Source: Struthio camelus (lineage: Eukaryota > Chordata > Aves > Struthioniformes > Struthionidae). Taken from it: a stretch of DNA of 64,000 nt. The notes below the pieces were generated by a model. It was not told the origin of the DNA, made no database searches, and was given only the letters and a program-made list of their open reading frames with translations. The stretch spans positions 79,358,641-79,422,640 of the forward strand of contig NC_090946.1 in assembly GCF_040807025.1 (NCBI RefSeq), written 5' to 3'. Of the stretch, positions 32,756 to 45,688 are shown piece by piece. Both the position numbers and the translations under genes were made by a program. Each line of letters begins with the position of its first letter. Position 1 is the first letter of the stretch.

Positions 32756-35700
32756 CATGTGCAAATAGCATAAATAAGAAGAACTTAACGCCTTCGTGCC
32801 ACTAGCACAGCTGGAGTTTCTGCACACGCGCCGCCGTGGCTTATATGCGGCTGCAGCGCTACGCAGGCACCTCTGGCGCAGGCTACCTCTTCCCAGAGCC
32901 GTGCAAACGGCGCACGCGAGATATCTCTCTCGCCTGCTCCTTAGCCCAGTTCTGCGTTTTTGAGGCAGATGGCCGCCAGCAGTAAGATTTGACGCTGCCC
33001 GAGAGTTACGTTAGCGACTCTAATCAAAGTAACGTGCTGGGTTTCGTAAAGGACGGGGGGAAAAAAAAAAACCCACGACACCGTGCGGCCTCCGAGCCTG
33101 GTGAAAGCCGCCCTGCCTTTGCATCACGCGCAGATAAGGCGGCAGGGTTCACCAAAACAAGGCGGTTCTGCAGTATCTCTCCTTCGCGCTAGGGTGCCGC
33201 CTTCGACGCCTTGTCCTTGGAGGAGACGCTATTACCACCAAATCAACGCACTTTGACAGCGAGAGAACAACAGCCTTCAAGTTGCAACATAAAAGGGAAA
33301 AAAAAAAAAAAATGACACAGCGAAAGAGCCCTGGAAAAACTCAAACGTTCAAGCTCGAGTTGCCAGTAGATAGCTTTAAAGATAGTTTGCTTCCTCCCTA
33401 GAGGGCCATGCGCTTAATGCAGGAACGCCATCTGGCCACCCTAAGTGCAGAGCCGTGACCCCACGATATCGGTGACTTAGCGTAGCAGGTTGTTCTGCCC
33501 TTTTCAGCAGCTTCGCCCAGTGCTCTTACCGCTGCCCCATCCCTACAGCGGCCTTTCTGCTGGAGCCACGTGTTTGCCACCAGCGGAGCTCCTGCAGAGC
33601 CCCACGTCATCCCTTTAGCAACACCTGCCAGCAAGAAATAACTACCAAGCGAAAAAAGCCACTACCTAGGCTCAGGAAATCAGTGCTTGGCCAGCGTGGC
33701 TTGCAACTCGACATTGCCACTAGGCACTTCTAGCCCAGAAAGTCCGCTCCCTCTTGGTAGCCACGCTCACTGAGAAACGGATTTAAGAATGAATTTCCAG
33801 GCAGAGAAGCAGAAGCTGGTTTAGATCCAGCTGACTTGATAGGTCTGCTACAGCCATTTCACAATTTCTCAAGTAGTGGTGAAGGAGAGGTTAATCGTTT
33901 GCCTACGTTTGAGTAAGCAGGAGCCTAAAATAATATATGAAACATTATATAAACACATTCCAGTCTTCCTGAAATCTGTGCTGAACTCTACACAACAGAG
34001 AAACGTGTTGGACTGAGGAGACCGAGGCATCCCACTGGCAAAGCTGGAGGACAGCAGCATGCCCTCTATTCCGCAAACACACAAGACAAGGCCTTAGATT
34101 GCCATGATCAACAGCAGCAGAAGCCAAAGCTTTTTAGTTAAACGTCTTCTTCGTTAGGTTACCCACAGCCTCTAACAAGAGCACCTGCAAGTGCGAAACA
34201 GAGGCAACAAAATCAGCAACATCGGTCAAAATTCCTGAAGTTCTGGGCGCTTTAAAACATACATCCACAAACACTATGCAAAACATAACGTGCGCAAACA
34301 GCAAAGCACAGGAAAAGCATATGCCTAGTGTTTTATGAAAATTAAAAGTTAAACACAAAATCATTACTTTCCCATGAACCATCAGTAAGAGGCACTGAAA
34401 CTCTGACTTTTATCCAAGCTTTTGTCTGGCTTCTGGCTGTACTGACACCAGCATTTCAGACTCAGCAGGAACTGTATCACAGAAACATGAATATATCCAC
34501 ACCCAAATAAATGCAACCACACTATTTTTAAGAAGGCTGGTCACTTTTTTTTTTTTTTTTTTTTTTGTTAAACTAGCTAGGCCTCTTCCCCTGTATGCAC
34601 ACATGAACGGTTCCCTGTGCAACGTGCAGTATGCTGGAAGAGAAACGCGCTGCAAAGAAAGTCAATGTATATTCCTGGTGAGCAACACTAGCTGCTTCGT
34701 CCTAGCCCTACTCCTTTGCAGATCATAATGAAAAAACAAATTGGTAAGGGATAAAAAGCCAGATTAAAAAAAAAAATTAAACCACAAGATTGTATTTGCA
34801 GGGAAGAGTTAGCTTGAGAAGCAAAACCACCAAGAAAATTTGTTCGGGCCGGGGCAGGCGTAACCCCAATCCACGCAAAGGCGGCCGCGCCGTCACATCG
34901 CAGGATGTCACACGCTCACAAGAGGACCAACACCTACTAGAAGAAAGGAAAAGCTGACAAAACAGAGGCAGACAAGTTCTCATGGGCACCGCAGCCCAGC
35001 TCACAACACAGCTCTGTACAAAGCATGCTTTTTCCCCTCCTCTCGCCGCTGGTCTCTAGAAAAGAGCTGAAATAGCCTATTAATGTCAGCAAGCCATCGA
35101 CAAATTCCTACTGGGCAAGCAGTAAAAAGCTATGCTTGTGAGCCTAAACCTCAGCATCTAAGCTAGCACAGAGATACTTACTGCCTTTTTACCACGACCG
35201 CGTATTCCTTAACCGAGGTTGCTCCTTATCAGAAGGTACATCAGCTGCCGGCTTGGCTTTGCAGAGCTGAGTGCAGCTTGAAAACTGCAATACGGATGCA
35301 CAAATAAACAAAACAGAAGAGGAAACCAAAAGCCCAATCTTGTTTTTCTTTTTTGCAACCACACCCAAGCATGTGCATAGAGGCATGAGATGTGGGAAGG
35401 ACTCAGATGTTGGCAGCGGGAAGCATCATGTTCTCTGAGAAACGGACAGCAGCTCACTGAACGGTCCCACAAAACTCCCCATCTTACCGTCATTTTTAAA
35501 CTGCTGCTGCAGTTTAGGAAAATTAGCTCACATGTGATGAGGGGGCAGGTCTCTTAACCTTTTTTTTTTTTTTTTTTTTTTTTTCACTGAACACATCCAT
35601 TTTAAACAGTAGCAGCATTAACTCATGAACAGAACAGCTCAAGGGATGGGCTCATCCTGGCAGAAAATTTGCTTTTTTAGCGAGGCGGCAGCGGCCTAGG

Positions 35701-38700
35701 GTCTGGTCCTGAACAGAAATCACACCGTTGGCAGAAGCAACGTAGCCTCTGCCAGATGCATTTTCATTCTGAGTTACTGTCTTTAGTGCCTCGTATTAAC
35801 AAATAAGGTGCAAGGGTCTAAACCAAGAGCATCCAAATCCAAAGGGTCCCCTTACGATCACACATCTGACCCATGGGCTAGCTGTAGGGTCCTCTCTGGC
35901 TCCACAGGGCCATAGCACTGTGTCAGCTGGGCAAAGACCAGCAACACGCTCAGGACGCAGAAGAAGCAACGGCAAGTATTTCAAAGGGCAACTCAGAAGA
36001 CTTGATACCAAAACACATTCGCTACAATGGGTATTTAATCTTTCGGACAATAACCAGTGCTGAGGCCTTATAATAGAGATCTCTGTGGGGTTGTTTTTGC
36101 AAGAAAACAAAAATGAGTCGCATGTCAAGTCTCCCCACTCAGCTCCACTTTGGGTCGTTACATTATCCCCATCGCCAAAAGCATATTCCACCAGACAGGC
36201 AATTCTGCCATTTTCCAGCCTAGTCATCCCTTAAGCCCTTCCCACCTCCCCCCAAACCCCACCTGCAGCGCTTATAAAAGCATTAGACTCTCCCAAGAGA
36301 GGCAGGCTTTAGCAGAAAGCCACTGCTCGCTTTGTCTCATCTCAGCATTCACGTTTCATGATAACTGGCAAGCCCCAGAAGCTGCCAGACTGGATTAGAT
36401 GTGAGATCATACAGCTGGTCCACACGCTCCATCTCTTAATTACAGACCTATAGATAGATGCAGTTCTGAGCTGTATCATGTGCGTATACCAAACAGGCTG
36501 CAGCAGCCCTAGCAACTCAGCTTTTTCACCTTCTAGTCAGACACAGCGAGGATTTGGGTTTTGGCAAGACGGCCTCAATTCTGTATTTATTTTACTTTTT
36601 TTTTTTTTTTTAAATCACACTTTCTTCTTAAAATAGACTCAACCTGAGGTTTTGGCAGTGTGTTTCAGGTCCTAAACTACCCGTTTTAATCTAGTTTAAG
36701 TATCTGAACAATACGTGTCCACTGTCAAAGCCCGAGAAAAGTCAAGCCGCTGAGCCAGTGGCAGCTAAGAGCTACGCGCTTGGAACGAGAGTCCACTGAA
36801 AGGCTGTTCCAGCAGGTGCAGAATGAATGATTCCCCCCCCCTCCCCTTTCAGCTTATTCAACCAGTTCATGTCATAGACTGGCTCGTTCCAAGTTCAAAA
36901 ACAAAACCACACCACAGCAAGGACCTGAAAAGAGCAAGGAAACTTGGAGGAAAACCACATAAAACAGTTAAGAGAAAGACAGGCTAACGTTTACCTTTTA
37001 AACACTGTAAAGAACTATTTTTCCATGCTTGGTTCATCAGCTACATTTTATTTAGCAAAATAGTCTGAGCAAAAGAAGAGAAAGCAAGCATATTTTAACT
37101 AAAATTGTCTTACAAAGAGTTTTAGTGAGTTTACCTTTAGATTTCCATCCACCTGCAGCTGGTAAGAAACCCTCACATGAAACTAGGTATCTAGTAGAGA
37201 AACTGTATCCACCTTACAACCACTGAGAGATGTAAAGATTAATAGCTACAGTCAGGTCAGTCTTTAAGTCACGTCAAGCTCTGCAGAGCTGCTTTTTAAT
37301 CTCTAACCAGAAAGTTGAAAGGAGCCACCCATGGTTGCCATGGAAGAACACTAGTCCTTGCCAAACACCATGTGGTCCTCTCTGATGAGCCTCCTCTCTG
37401 ATGTCCAAGAGGTCTATTTTGTGCAGACCTTGCATTATCTCATCCAAAAGCAGTAACGATTGTTGCCGCGTGGGTCCCAGCTGAAATAAGAGGGCGCAGC
37501 TTCCCATGCCTATTGATGCCATAAAACTTGCTGCTGCCAGGTCTTCTCATTGTTGGGCACCCAAGCAGACCAAGCAGCCCACAGCTGATCTCGGTGCTGT
37601 CTCCTCCGGTTTGTTCCCCAATCAAATTCACGCCAATTCTCCTTGAAGGCCCCTCGAGGTCTCATCCATGCCCTGCTCCCCAGATAATACAGTAGTAAAG
37701 TAGTTGCTTAACTGAAGTCTGGAATACACTGGAGATCTCTACACAAATTTGAGGTTGGTGATCCATGGCTGCCTGGAGCATGCATGGGTTCAGAACCACA
37801 ACACAGCCCCACAGCTGGGTCAGTAGCTATAACTCGTACGGTGGCAGGGTCTCACGCCCCTCTGCCTCCCAACGCTTCCTCTCCATCCCTTCTATCAGCA
37901 CTGATATCTGTCCGATCTTCTCATCTGAACCAGTTCAAGGAGCTGAACAGAGAGAAACCCAACCCAGAGGAGGGCGGCTCCCTGACCCCATCCAGCACAG
38001 GACCTGGCAGACACCAGCATGGCACAACAGGTAGCGGACAAGGTCTGTGGCAGCTCTAGCTTAGATGGGCTCCTACCACTGCCTGAATCCACACCTTTAA
38101 TCGTGCCAGGAAAGGCACCTGCCACAAAGCATTTTTCAGATTCTTCCAAGCTGATGCAAAATAAACGCTTCTGAGCGCACAGCATGGGGCGTTTCGGAAG
38201 AGGGGAACGAGCACGGGGGGGGTCGCAGACACCCTTTGACTGCTCACTGCCGTCAAACGCTTATGAAACACTTATTCTAATAAAGCACTACAGGGAGAAC
38301 CTGTCCTCTCTTCCAAGATCATTTCAATAAAGAACAAAAGGTTTCAAATTTGTAGCTCTTGTATCTTTTCTCCTTTAGGTGTGATTAGTGTTGGAGTGGT
38401 TTAAAGAGTCCTCTCCCCTTAAAAAGAAAAAAAAAAAACTCTGAAGGGAAAAAGAAAAGATAAGCTCTGCTGCACCTTGCTAACCCTGTTTTTTAATACA
38501 GGAATAAATCACAAAATGTTTTCCCTCGTTCAACAATTCCTGAAAGGTTTCAGCTGTCTTGCGCAATTTGGTTAAGGACATCATCTGTTGCTCAGCTGCG
38601 AAGAAGCTAAGAACTGGCTCAGCAGATTTGTTCTGCTTCATCCAAGAGGGAAGCAAAAACAGCACCGCGGATATTTGCCAACGCTGCTGCAGCGCTGGTG

Positions 38701-41700
38701 ACAAAACGTGCACGGACCACACATTACTTCACTTTCTAGAAAGCTACCACCTACTTTGGCACTTCTTGTCACTGCACGATCTGTCGCGTGCCCAGAATGG
38801 TAACTCGGAGATGGCGGAACACCACCTCGCCAGGCTACGGCTGCTGCTTTCTCGGGTTTCTAGGTATGGGTGGAGACACTCATTGCAACGCTTTGCATTT
38901 AAGGCCACATGATCTATGAACCACGTCTGAACTATTTAGCATCTAAAACTCCATTTGTTTTGCTATGCAGATTCTGCGTTAATGAAAGTTCAGCTGCAAG
39001 GCTACTTTCTCGGGGTGAGGGGAAAGAGAAAGCTTCCAGAAGCCTTCCTATTATAGAAGCAATAGAATTGGTTCCAAAAACAGTAGACAAGTACTCTGGG
39101 AGCTCTGGAGACTTTGTGCCCTCATTTTATAAGGCAGAAGTCTCACCAGGCTGCTCCTGTAGATGCAAAGAACGTCAGAAATCGCAGCAGGATGCACAAG
39201 TGACATTAAATTGGAGTTTTAGGGCAAACACCAGAGACTCACAAATCCAGAGAGTCTAAGATGAAAAAAAGAGATCAACCTGCACACTGAGAGCGTATGC
39301 CCCACTTTAGCAAAACGCAGCCAGTTGAAAATCAGAAAAAGGAGGAATCCTATCTTTTTCAAGAATGCAACATTAGTTTGCTCAAGGAGATTCTCATTAT
39401 AGAACAATAACGTGGCAGATTAAGACTGTCAACAGTGATTTCATCACCCTGTTTTGCTTTTGGATCTTAGAGCTCCTGGCTAGAGAGGTCCACTTGACTC
39501 ATTTTGGCACATGTTGGGAGATTCATTTTTGCTGCTCCAGCTAATAAATTGACCATCGCGTGGTCTGGCTGACGGGAATTACTCACTACTTAGCCAGCAA
39601 GAGCTTGTTAGGGATCCAGCAGAATGGCACACCTATCCACCAAGAATCTCATACTTGACACTATATAAGCAAGCAGTCTCCCTGCAGCACAGCATGCAGC
39701 ACAGGAGAAGCAATTTGACACCCCTAAGAAAGATGTAGAGGAGCAATTATTCTTAAGTAGAAGACCAAATCTGCAGCTAACTTCTAAGTATATCTATCCA
39801 GTGCCTTCTTCCTTTTTAAAGGCTTTGTTTATAAGGAAAGCACCACAGCAGGTAAATTTAGTGCTTAACACTAGGTCATCAGCTTTGATATTTAATTCAT
39901 TGCATTAAATATAGCTATAGCTGGTTTATGCAAGACCAGCCTTAGAGAGAGGACAGTTCTTCATCCCCACACAGATTGCTCCATGGACTCTGATCACAGG
40001 TGCAGCCCTAAATAGCTCAGCAGAGTAGGGTGCCATTTATTTCTACAGAGTCTTGCCCTTTAACCAAAAGCTAGTGTCACGTATTTCTGTCATATACCAC
40101 TACGAATACTATCCCACCGAAACAAGGACACAAAAATAAGACAGACAGAGAGACAATTCACGGATTTGTTAAGCCAACGCATCGCAGAGTCGGGAGGCTA
40201 CAATCTTCACCATGCCTCCCAAAAGCATCCAATTTTTCCTAAGGGTCTCCAAAACCAAATTCAACTATTGGAAGCTTTGCTACAGCAACACAAATACTAG
40301 ATTAAAAGAGTAACCAAGCCAAAAGTTAAAAGTATTTCTGTAATTCAACATGCCCAGATTTTTCTGTTATACACCCGGTCCACCCTGTTTTCACGTACTG
40401 TCTTTCACAATGCTTTGCACCAGTATTTCCCACGATTTGTCGTGAAATCTTACATCTTTTCAAAGCTTTGCTTAAGTTACAAGACTGCTAATGCTCCAGC
40501 TTCATAATAAAAAACTGTCTTTCATCTTGCAAGGAAAACGTGCAACAGCCAAACTCTGAAGTTTCAAACTTGTGTGTCAGCAGCTTACAAAAAGTTTACT
40601 CTCTACAAACTTAGGAAGACTTATAATAAGCGTACCTAACTTCAGGACAGCTACACGTAATAGGAAGCTCCGACTATTTTGCCTGTAATGTTTTACAAAC
40701 CAAGGCATCGTTATTCCTGCTGAGGACAAAAAAAAAAAAATCTAGCCAATTCTACAGGAAGCAGCCCATTAGCTCCTCAAGCAGAACAGATTCATTACGA
40801 ACATCTTAAAAAAACAAAAACCCCACTAGTTTTGGATTCACTGTTCTTCCCACTGCTATCTTACTAGAATACAAAGAAGAGGCTACTGCCTAACTAAGCA
40901 CAAAATGCATTACTTAGTGCTATGCTCTAACGCTGTCTATGCGGCCATTAAACAGGAACGAAAATGCTTTACTGATATGTAAATTGGTTCAGATGTACAG
41001 CTGGTCATATGATACAAAACACATGCTTTAAAATTTAAAAGGTCTGTACAAAACCAGCATTAACTACTGACGAAGCCTGGCTGTGTGTACTTCCCAGCTG
41101 TGCAATTTTAGCAGCGACCTGCAGTACCCCATGCAGCGCAGAACTCGTATATACGCCTGCATCCACCTGTGAGTAATAGGTCAGAAAAAGATGGCCTAAA
41201 TTGTGGAAATAGAGGTTTCACTGTATTTTTAATAGTTAATCCTACCCCACCTCGCCCCAAAACAGCCTTCATACTGGGTTTCACTCATGAATTCAAACTG
41301 CCTCAACTCATAGCCCTGACTACAAGTAACCCAAGAAACCACTGATCTGTAGTGAAAATATCTCCACGTCATTGTTATCATTTCTTGCTGCTAAGCCACT
41401 CCACGGCTTGCAAAACACGGAGCCTGCTCAAGAGATCGGAAAAGGGTCTGGGATACTCCAAAGCACAGGCAGACAACCAGTGACATCTTAAGGCTCGACT
41501 GCTTAAGATGAACACGGAAGGCAGGCGATAGCATCTGCTGAAATCTTTCCCAGCCAAAGTATCTGCTTGTTTTTATATAATTTTTTTCAAAAGAACACGC
41601 ACAGAACATCTTCTGCCGAGCAAACTCAGCTACAGATAAGGTTGCTTTTTTGGCTGGTGAACAGCAGTAGAGACCAACGTTAAATGCGGTGTCTTTTTGC

Positions 41701-44700
41701 ATGAGTGTTTCAAAAGAAGGTTGTAAAATCTAAGCTAATTCTGAAAGCTACCAACTCCGCTTTAAAAACGTAGCCAGAAAAAGACCTAAAGATATGTTGC
41801 CGTTAATAACGCTAAAAGTTACTTGAAACAAAGCAGACTAGTATTTTTTAGAGCTTGGTAGTTAAAGATATGCCTAGCAACTAACACAGTTAAATTTTCA
41901 GAAGTTCCAACCATAGCACAAGTTTTGCTGAAAGTCATTTTTTAAAGAAAAAAAGCAAAGGCTGAAAAAGCAGCATCTCAATGTCAGTAAAGTCCAGGCT
42001 TCTGCACGCACCAGTACTTTGTTCACTGTGAGTTTTGTCCAAAATCTTTCCCATTTCCCATTTAATCTCCAAATTTAATAACATGTACTTCTACGAGAAC
42101 ACACCAAAAATCCTTCTGCTCTAATTCTTTATAGGTAACGACCAGTCTAGAAGCATCAACTTTTATAAAACTGGACCTGATTTTTTTTTCAGGCAAATTT
42201 TTCTTCCACAGAACTTTTAGACTTAGCAATGGAAAAATAGTTTTATAAGCAAGACAGGTAAGGAAAAGTATACTAATTATTATCTAATTCAATATCCCAC
42301 CCCCAAAACAATCGATATTCTCTTTTCACATTTTCCATCTCTGGGACAAAGCAGTGAAAACACAAATGAGAAAAACCACCAAGCAGCAGGAAACTAAACA
42401 GAGCACAGAGTACCCCAAACTGCTTTTTAAGAAGGATGGTTTGAACAAACTAGATTTCAAGCTAGGGATTGTTACTTTGCTGTGAAAATACTCTGTGCAT
42501 TTTTAGCTTTCCCAGCGGCACAGCCGGCGTGAGCACGCTGTACAAGGGAAGAGCAAATTAAACCTGCCGTCTCCGGCGTTCCTGCTCGGCATCCCAGCTT
42601 TCAGCAACAGATTGCTGCTAAAGCCCTTTCCTGAAAGCCAACTCAGATTTGCCAGCCTGAAAGCTAAATTACTAAAGTAATAATAAAGCTGTACCGGCCT
42701 AATCTCTCACCATTTAACATCACTTACTAATATTGTACAAGCTTGCAGGAAATGGTTTCAAACAGCTCCCTCAAGAAAACAAGTTTCAGGCCTTATTTTT
42801 TCCACTCGGAGCCATCTCTGCACTATTTCATAGCTCTGATAATTGTACCACTGACTAACCTCCAACTGGGAATAACTGTTTTTATCATCACTATTAAAAA
42901 CAGTCCCTCACACTGTTAGGAATCTGGAAACTCGTTGCAGCCACATCCCACCCTTCAGCCTCTCAAAACACTACAGAGCAATGAAACTATGCGCTGAGAC
43001 CGGAGCAACCCCGGTGCCGAACTCCTCCTGCAAGTTGGGGGTAACTACAACAACTTCCTAAAAGAAGGGGACCACAGCAGTTTGATTATTAATTTTAGAG
43101 GAGCAAGCGACACGACAGCTTAGAAAGCCAAAGTGAACTTTTAAGTCTCAATTTGTCCCAGTCCTGTATGGAAAAACAAATTGTTTTTAGACATGTAGCA
43201 CTGATGCATGTTAAAAAGTCTCATATATTCACCTAGTTTTGTAGTTGTTGGGGTTTTTTGTTTTTTTTTTTTTTTTAAAGTAAAGACACTCACCTGCAGC
43301 TTCCGTTTCCTAATATTACATTAACTTGGTTTTTACACATTAGCCACAGAGTGATTGACTGCTCTCTGACAAGAAGCAAGAGACAAAAAAAATAAACAGA
43401 GGAAAGAACAGTGAGTTAAAAAAGAAAATCTCTCACACACACAAAAACAGGTTTTAATCATCTAAAGGTGCAGTTGCCAAACGGACAGCAAAGAGGCTGT
43501 GCAACATAATGACGGGAAAATTCCCCCAGGTTTATTTCACAGTCAATTACAGTGGATTAACCTATTAGTAAGAGCAAAGCAGGGGGTTTTGGGGGGATGC
43601 AAGTTTCAACAACGTGAAAAGTCACTGCCCTTGTACTTTGATACACAGCGATCTGCGTTATCACACTTCCAGTCATCGCAACTCACGAACACACCCTGCG
43701 AGCAACCTCGCCCTCCTTTTTATGCATTTTCCGTCATCGTGTCCTTCTCAGAGGATGGCGTCCCTCTCCAAGTATCACTTTACACATCCATTAAGATTTC
43801 CTTTTTCATTGCAGTTGTTAACGAGAAGCATCAAATACTTCCAATTTTTTTTTTTTTTAAACACCTATCTTTCTGCAAACCCGCAGGTACTTCTATTATT
43901 CACTTCTGCCGCAGGGAGATGTCACCATACAACGGATTTGTCAGAGAGAAACACATCATGGTACCAAAAAGCAACTTTCCAGGATGCCCGTGCTAACGGC
44001 TGGGTACTCCTGTTTGGTATCCAGTTCCCTCCACTGCAAGAGCAAACCACTCCAAGAGCAAAGTTTTTCCCCACCTCCAAAAACATCTGCTGCTTTTCCT
44101 AGGTTCTCCAGACTTCCTTCCCCTCTACCATACCACAAAGCCTCTCTTTTGAGCATGACTGACTTCTCGATAGTCCGTCACAGCAGGAATCGCTAACTCT
44201 TACGGCGCTTCCAGCCCTTTCAGCTTCAGACCCGGGCCCAAATTCAAGCCTCCTGATTTAGTGAGAGGGTCACTAGCCTCCTTCCCTGCCTCTTTTTTTA
44301 ATAGTTTACGACTTCCTGTCCTGGGAGGCAACCGAACTTCTGTGAGAAGCGCCAGTTTTTGTCAAATATCCTCAATTCCTGGGATATTGACCATTTAAAA
44401 CAGTTACGTTACTTCCAAACCCTGCACTTAAACGGGCTTTACTCCACAGTGTGCAGAGATGAGTGAAAATTAATTCAGCACGAAGGGGCTTTTGTTGGTT
44501 ATTTGCTGAATCCCACAGCGTTTCAAGTCAGCTTTCAGTCTCGGCGCAACCAACCATCCGCTCAAACATGCGGCGCAACATCACCCCTCAAAACCCCACT
44601 GTTAAACCTAATGGCACTTTTTTTTTTTTTTTTTTTTTTAAAAGGGGTGTGCCAGCTGCTCACTGGAAGTGCGAATGCTTCATTTAGCACATGCACTTGT

Positions 44701-45663
44701 TAAAACTGCTCACAGCATGCAAATAAAATCCTGCACGGTGTAGGAAAGTCAATCGGTCTCCCCATCCCTAGATATGAGCAACGGAACCGTGTCCGGGAAA
44801 GAGGAACTTGGAACAATATGCAAATATTTCCGTCCCTTATTCCCAATATTCACACACTACACTAAAGCTCGTATCACTGTCAGGCCGAAGGGTGACCATG
44901 TTGAGAGTTGGTCGTACATGATGGGTGGGAAAACTACCATTATCTGTCTTGCCCCAGTACTGCACCCTTTTATTTGTAGTTATTACTGCAAACTGCTTTT
45001 TTTTTTCCCAGACAATAGTTGTGTTATTATAGGTACCTTCATGCCGTGCCAAAGCACATACACAGCAATTCAGAACAATCAGCCTTGTTTTCATGGGAGC
45101 AAAGGTTGCAGCCAAACGAAATGGGTGGAGAGCACATTAAACAATCTTGGAATCTGCTAATAGGATATAGGAAAATGTGACCATAATGCAGATGCAGAGC
45201 TCCCCTTTCACCTTCCAGTGTTATGGACAAAATAAAAACTTCGGAAAACCAATTAAACGGTTTGAACAACATTAAGCCAGAAGAAGGGTTCTCAGTATGA
45301 ACACAAGACTACCGAGATCTTAAAAATAAATAAAGAAGCGCCGTTTCAAAGGTCTGAAGCCAAAGAGCAAGTTTCCCCACCCCAGAGCACCACCTGTTTA
45401 AAAGATATAGGATACCTGCAAGACGCCTGCTTGTCCACTGTAAAGGGAAGCACATCACGCAGAAGGGTCCTGCCTTAAAGACGTGAGCAGATTCAACTCT
45501 GCCTCTCTGAGAGGACGATTTTCCTACTGAAGCACCTTGCTTGGTCAGCTGTAACCCACGTTTCCCCCGCTCACTTTCACGATGTGCGTTAGTCAGCTTT
45601 CTCCTTCACAAACCTGCTCGTGCCTCTGCATGATCGTACACTGAAGTCATGTCCTTGAGTCTG

Positions 45664-45688
45664 TGACATCAGTCTGTTGCCATGGCAA
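45664..45688. promoter_or_regulatory. CRE-like site and palindromic RFX X-box-like site
   Basis: tgacatca (45664-45671) lies four bases before gttgccatggcaa (45676-45688). The latter fits the classic GTTGCCATGGCAAC consensus of RFX factors in 13 of 14 positions. It lies deep in the FBXO34 intron. Pairing of X-box and CRE-like sites is seen in known regulatory elements, but a chance match cannot be excluded. Confidence 0.35.

Larger units (their letters stand above)
32320..33240. promoter_or_regulatory. Intronic CpG-rich patch (possible alternative promoter)
   Basis: By eye there are about 29 CpG dinucleotides in 32325-32615 and a comparable cluster in 32820-33230, against CpG-poor flanks. 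An AT-repeat tract (32666-32755) separates the two halves. CpG density of this kind in a vertebrate intron usually means an unmethylated regulatory element. It could be an alternative FBXO34 promoter or an exon region. This is inferred from composition only. Confidence 0.5.

Noticed and set aside
43499..44102. Overlapping 165- and 162-codon open frames
   Set aside because: Two overlapping frames are open together, with no conserved motif and poly-T-encoded Phe runs. Chance frames.
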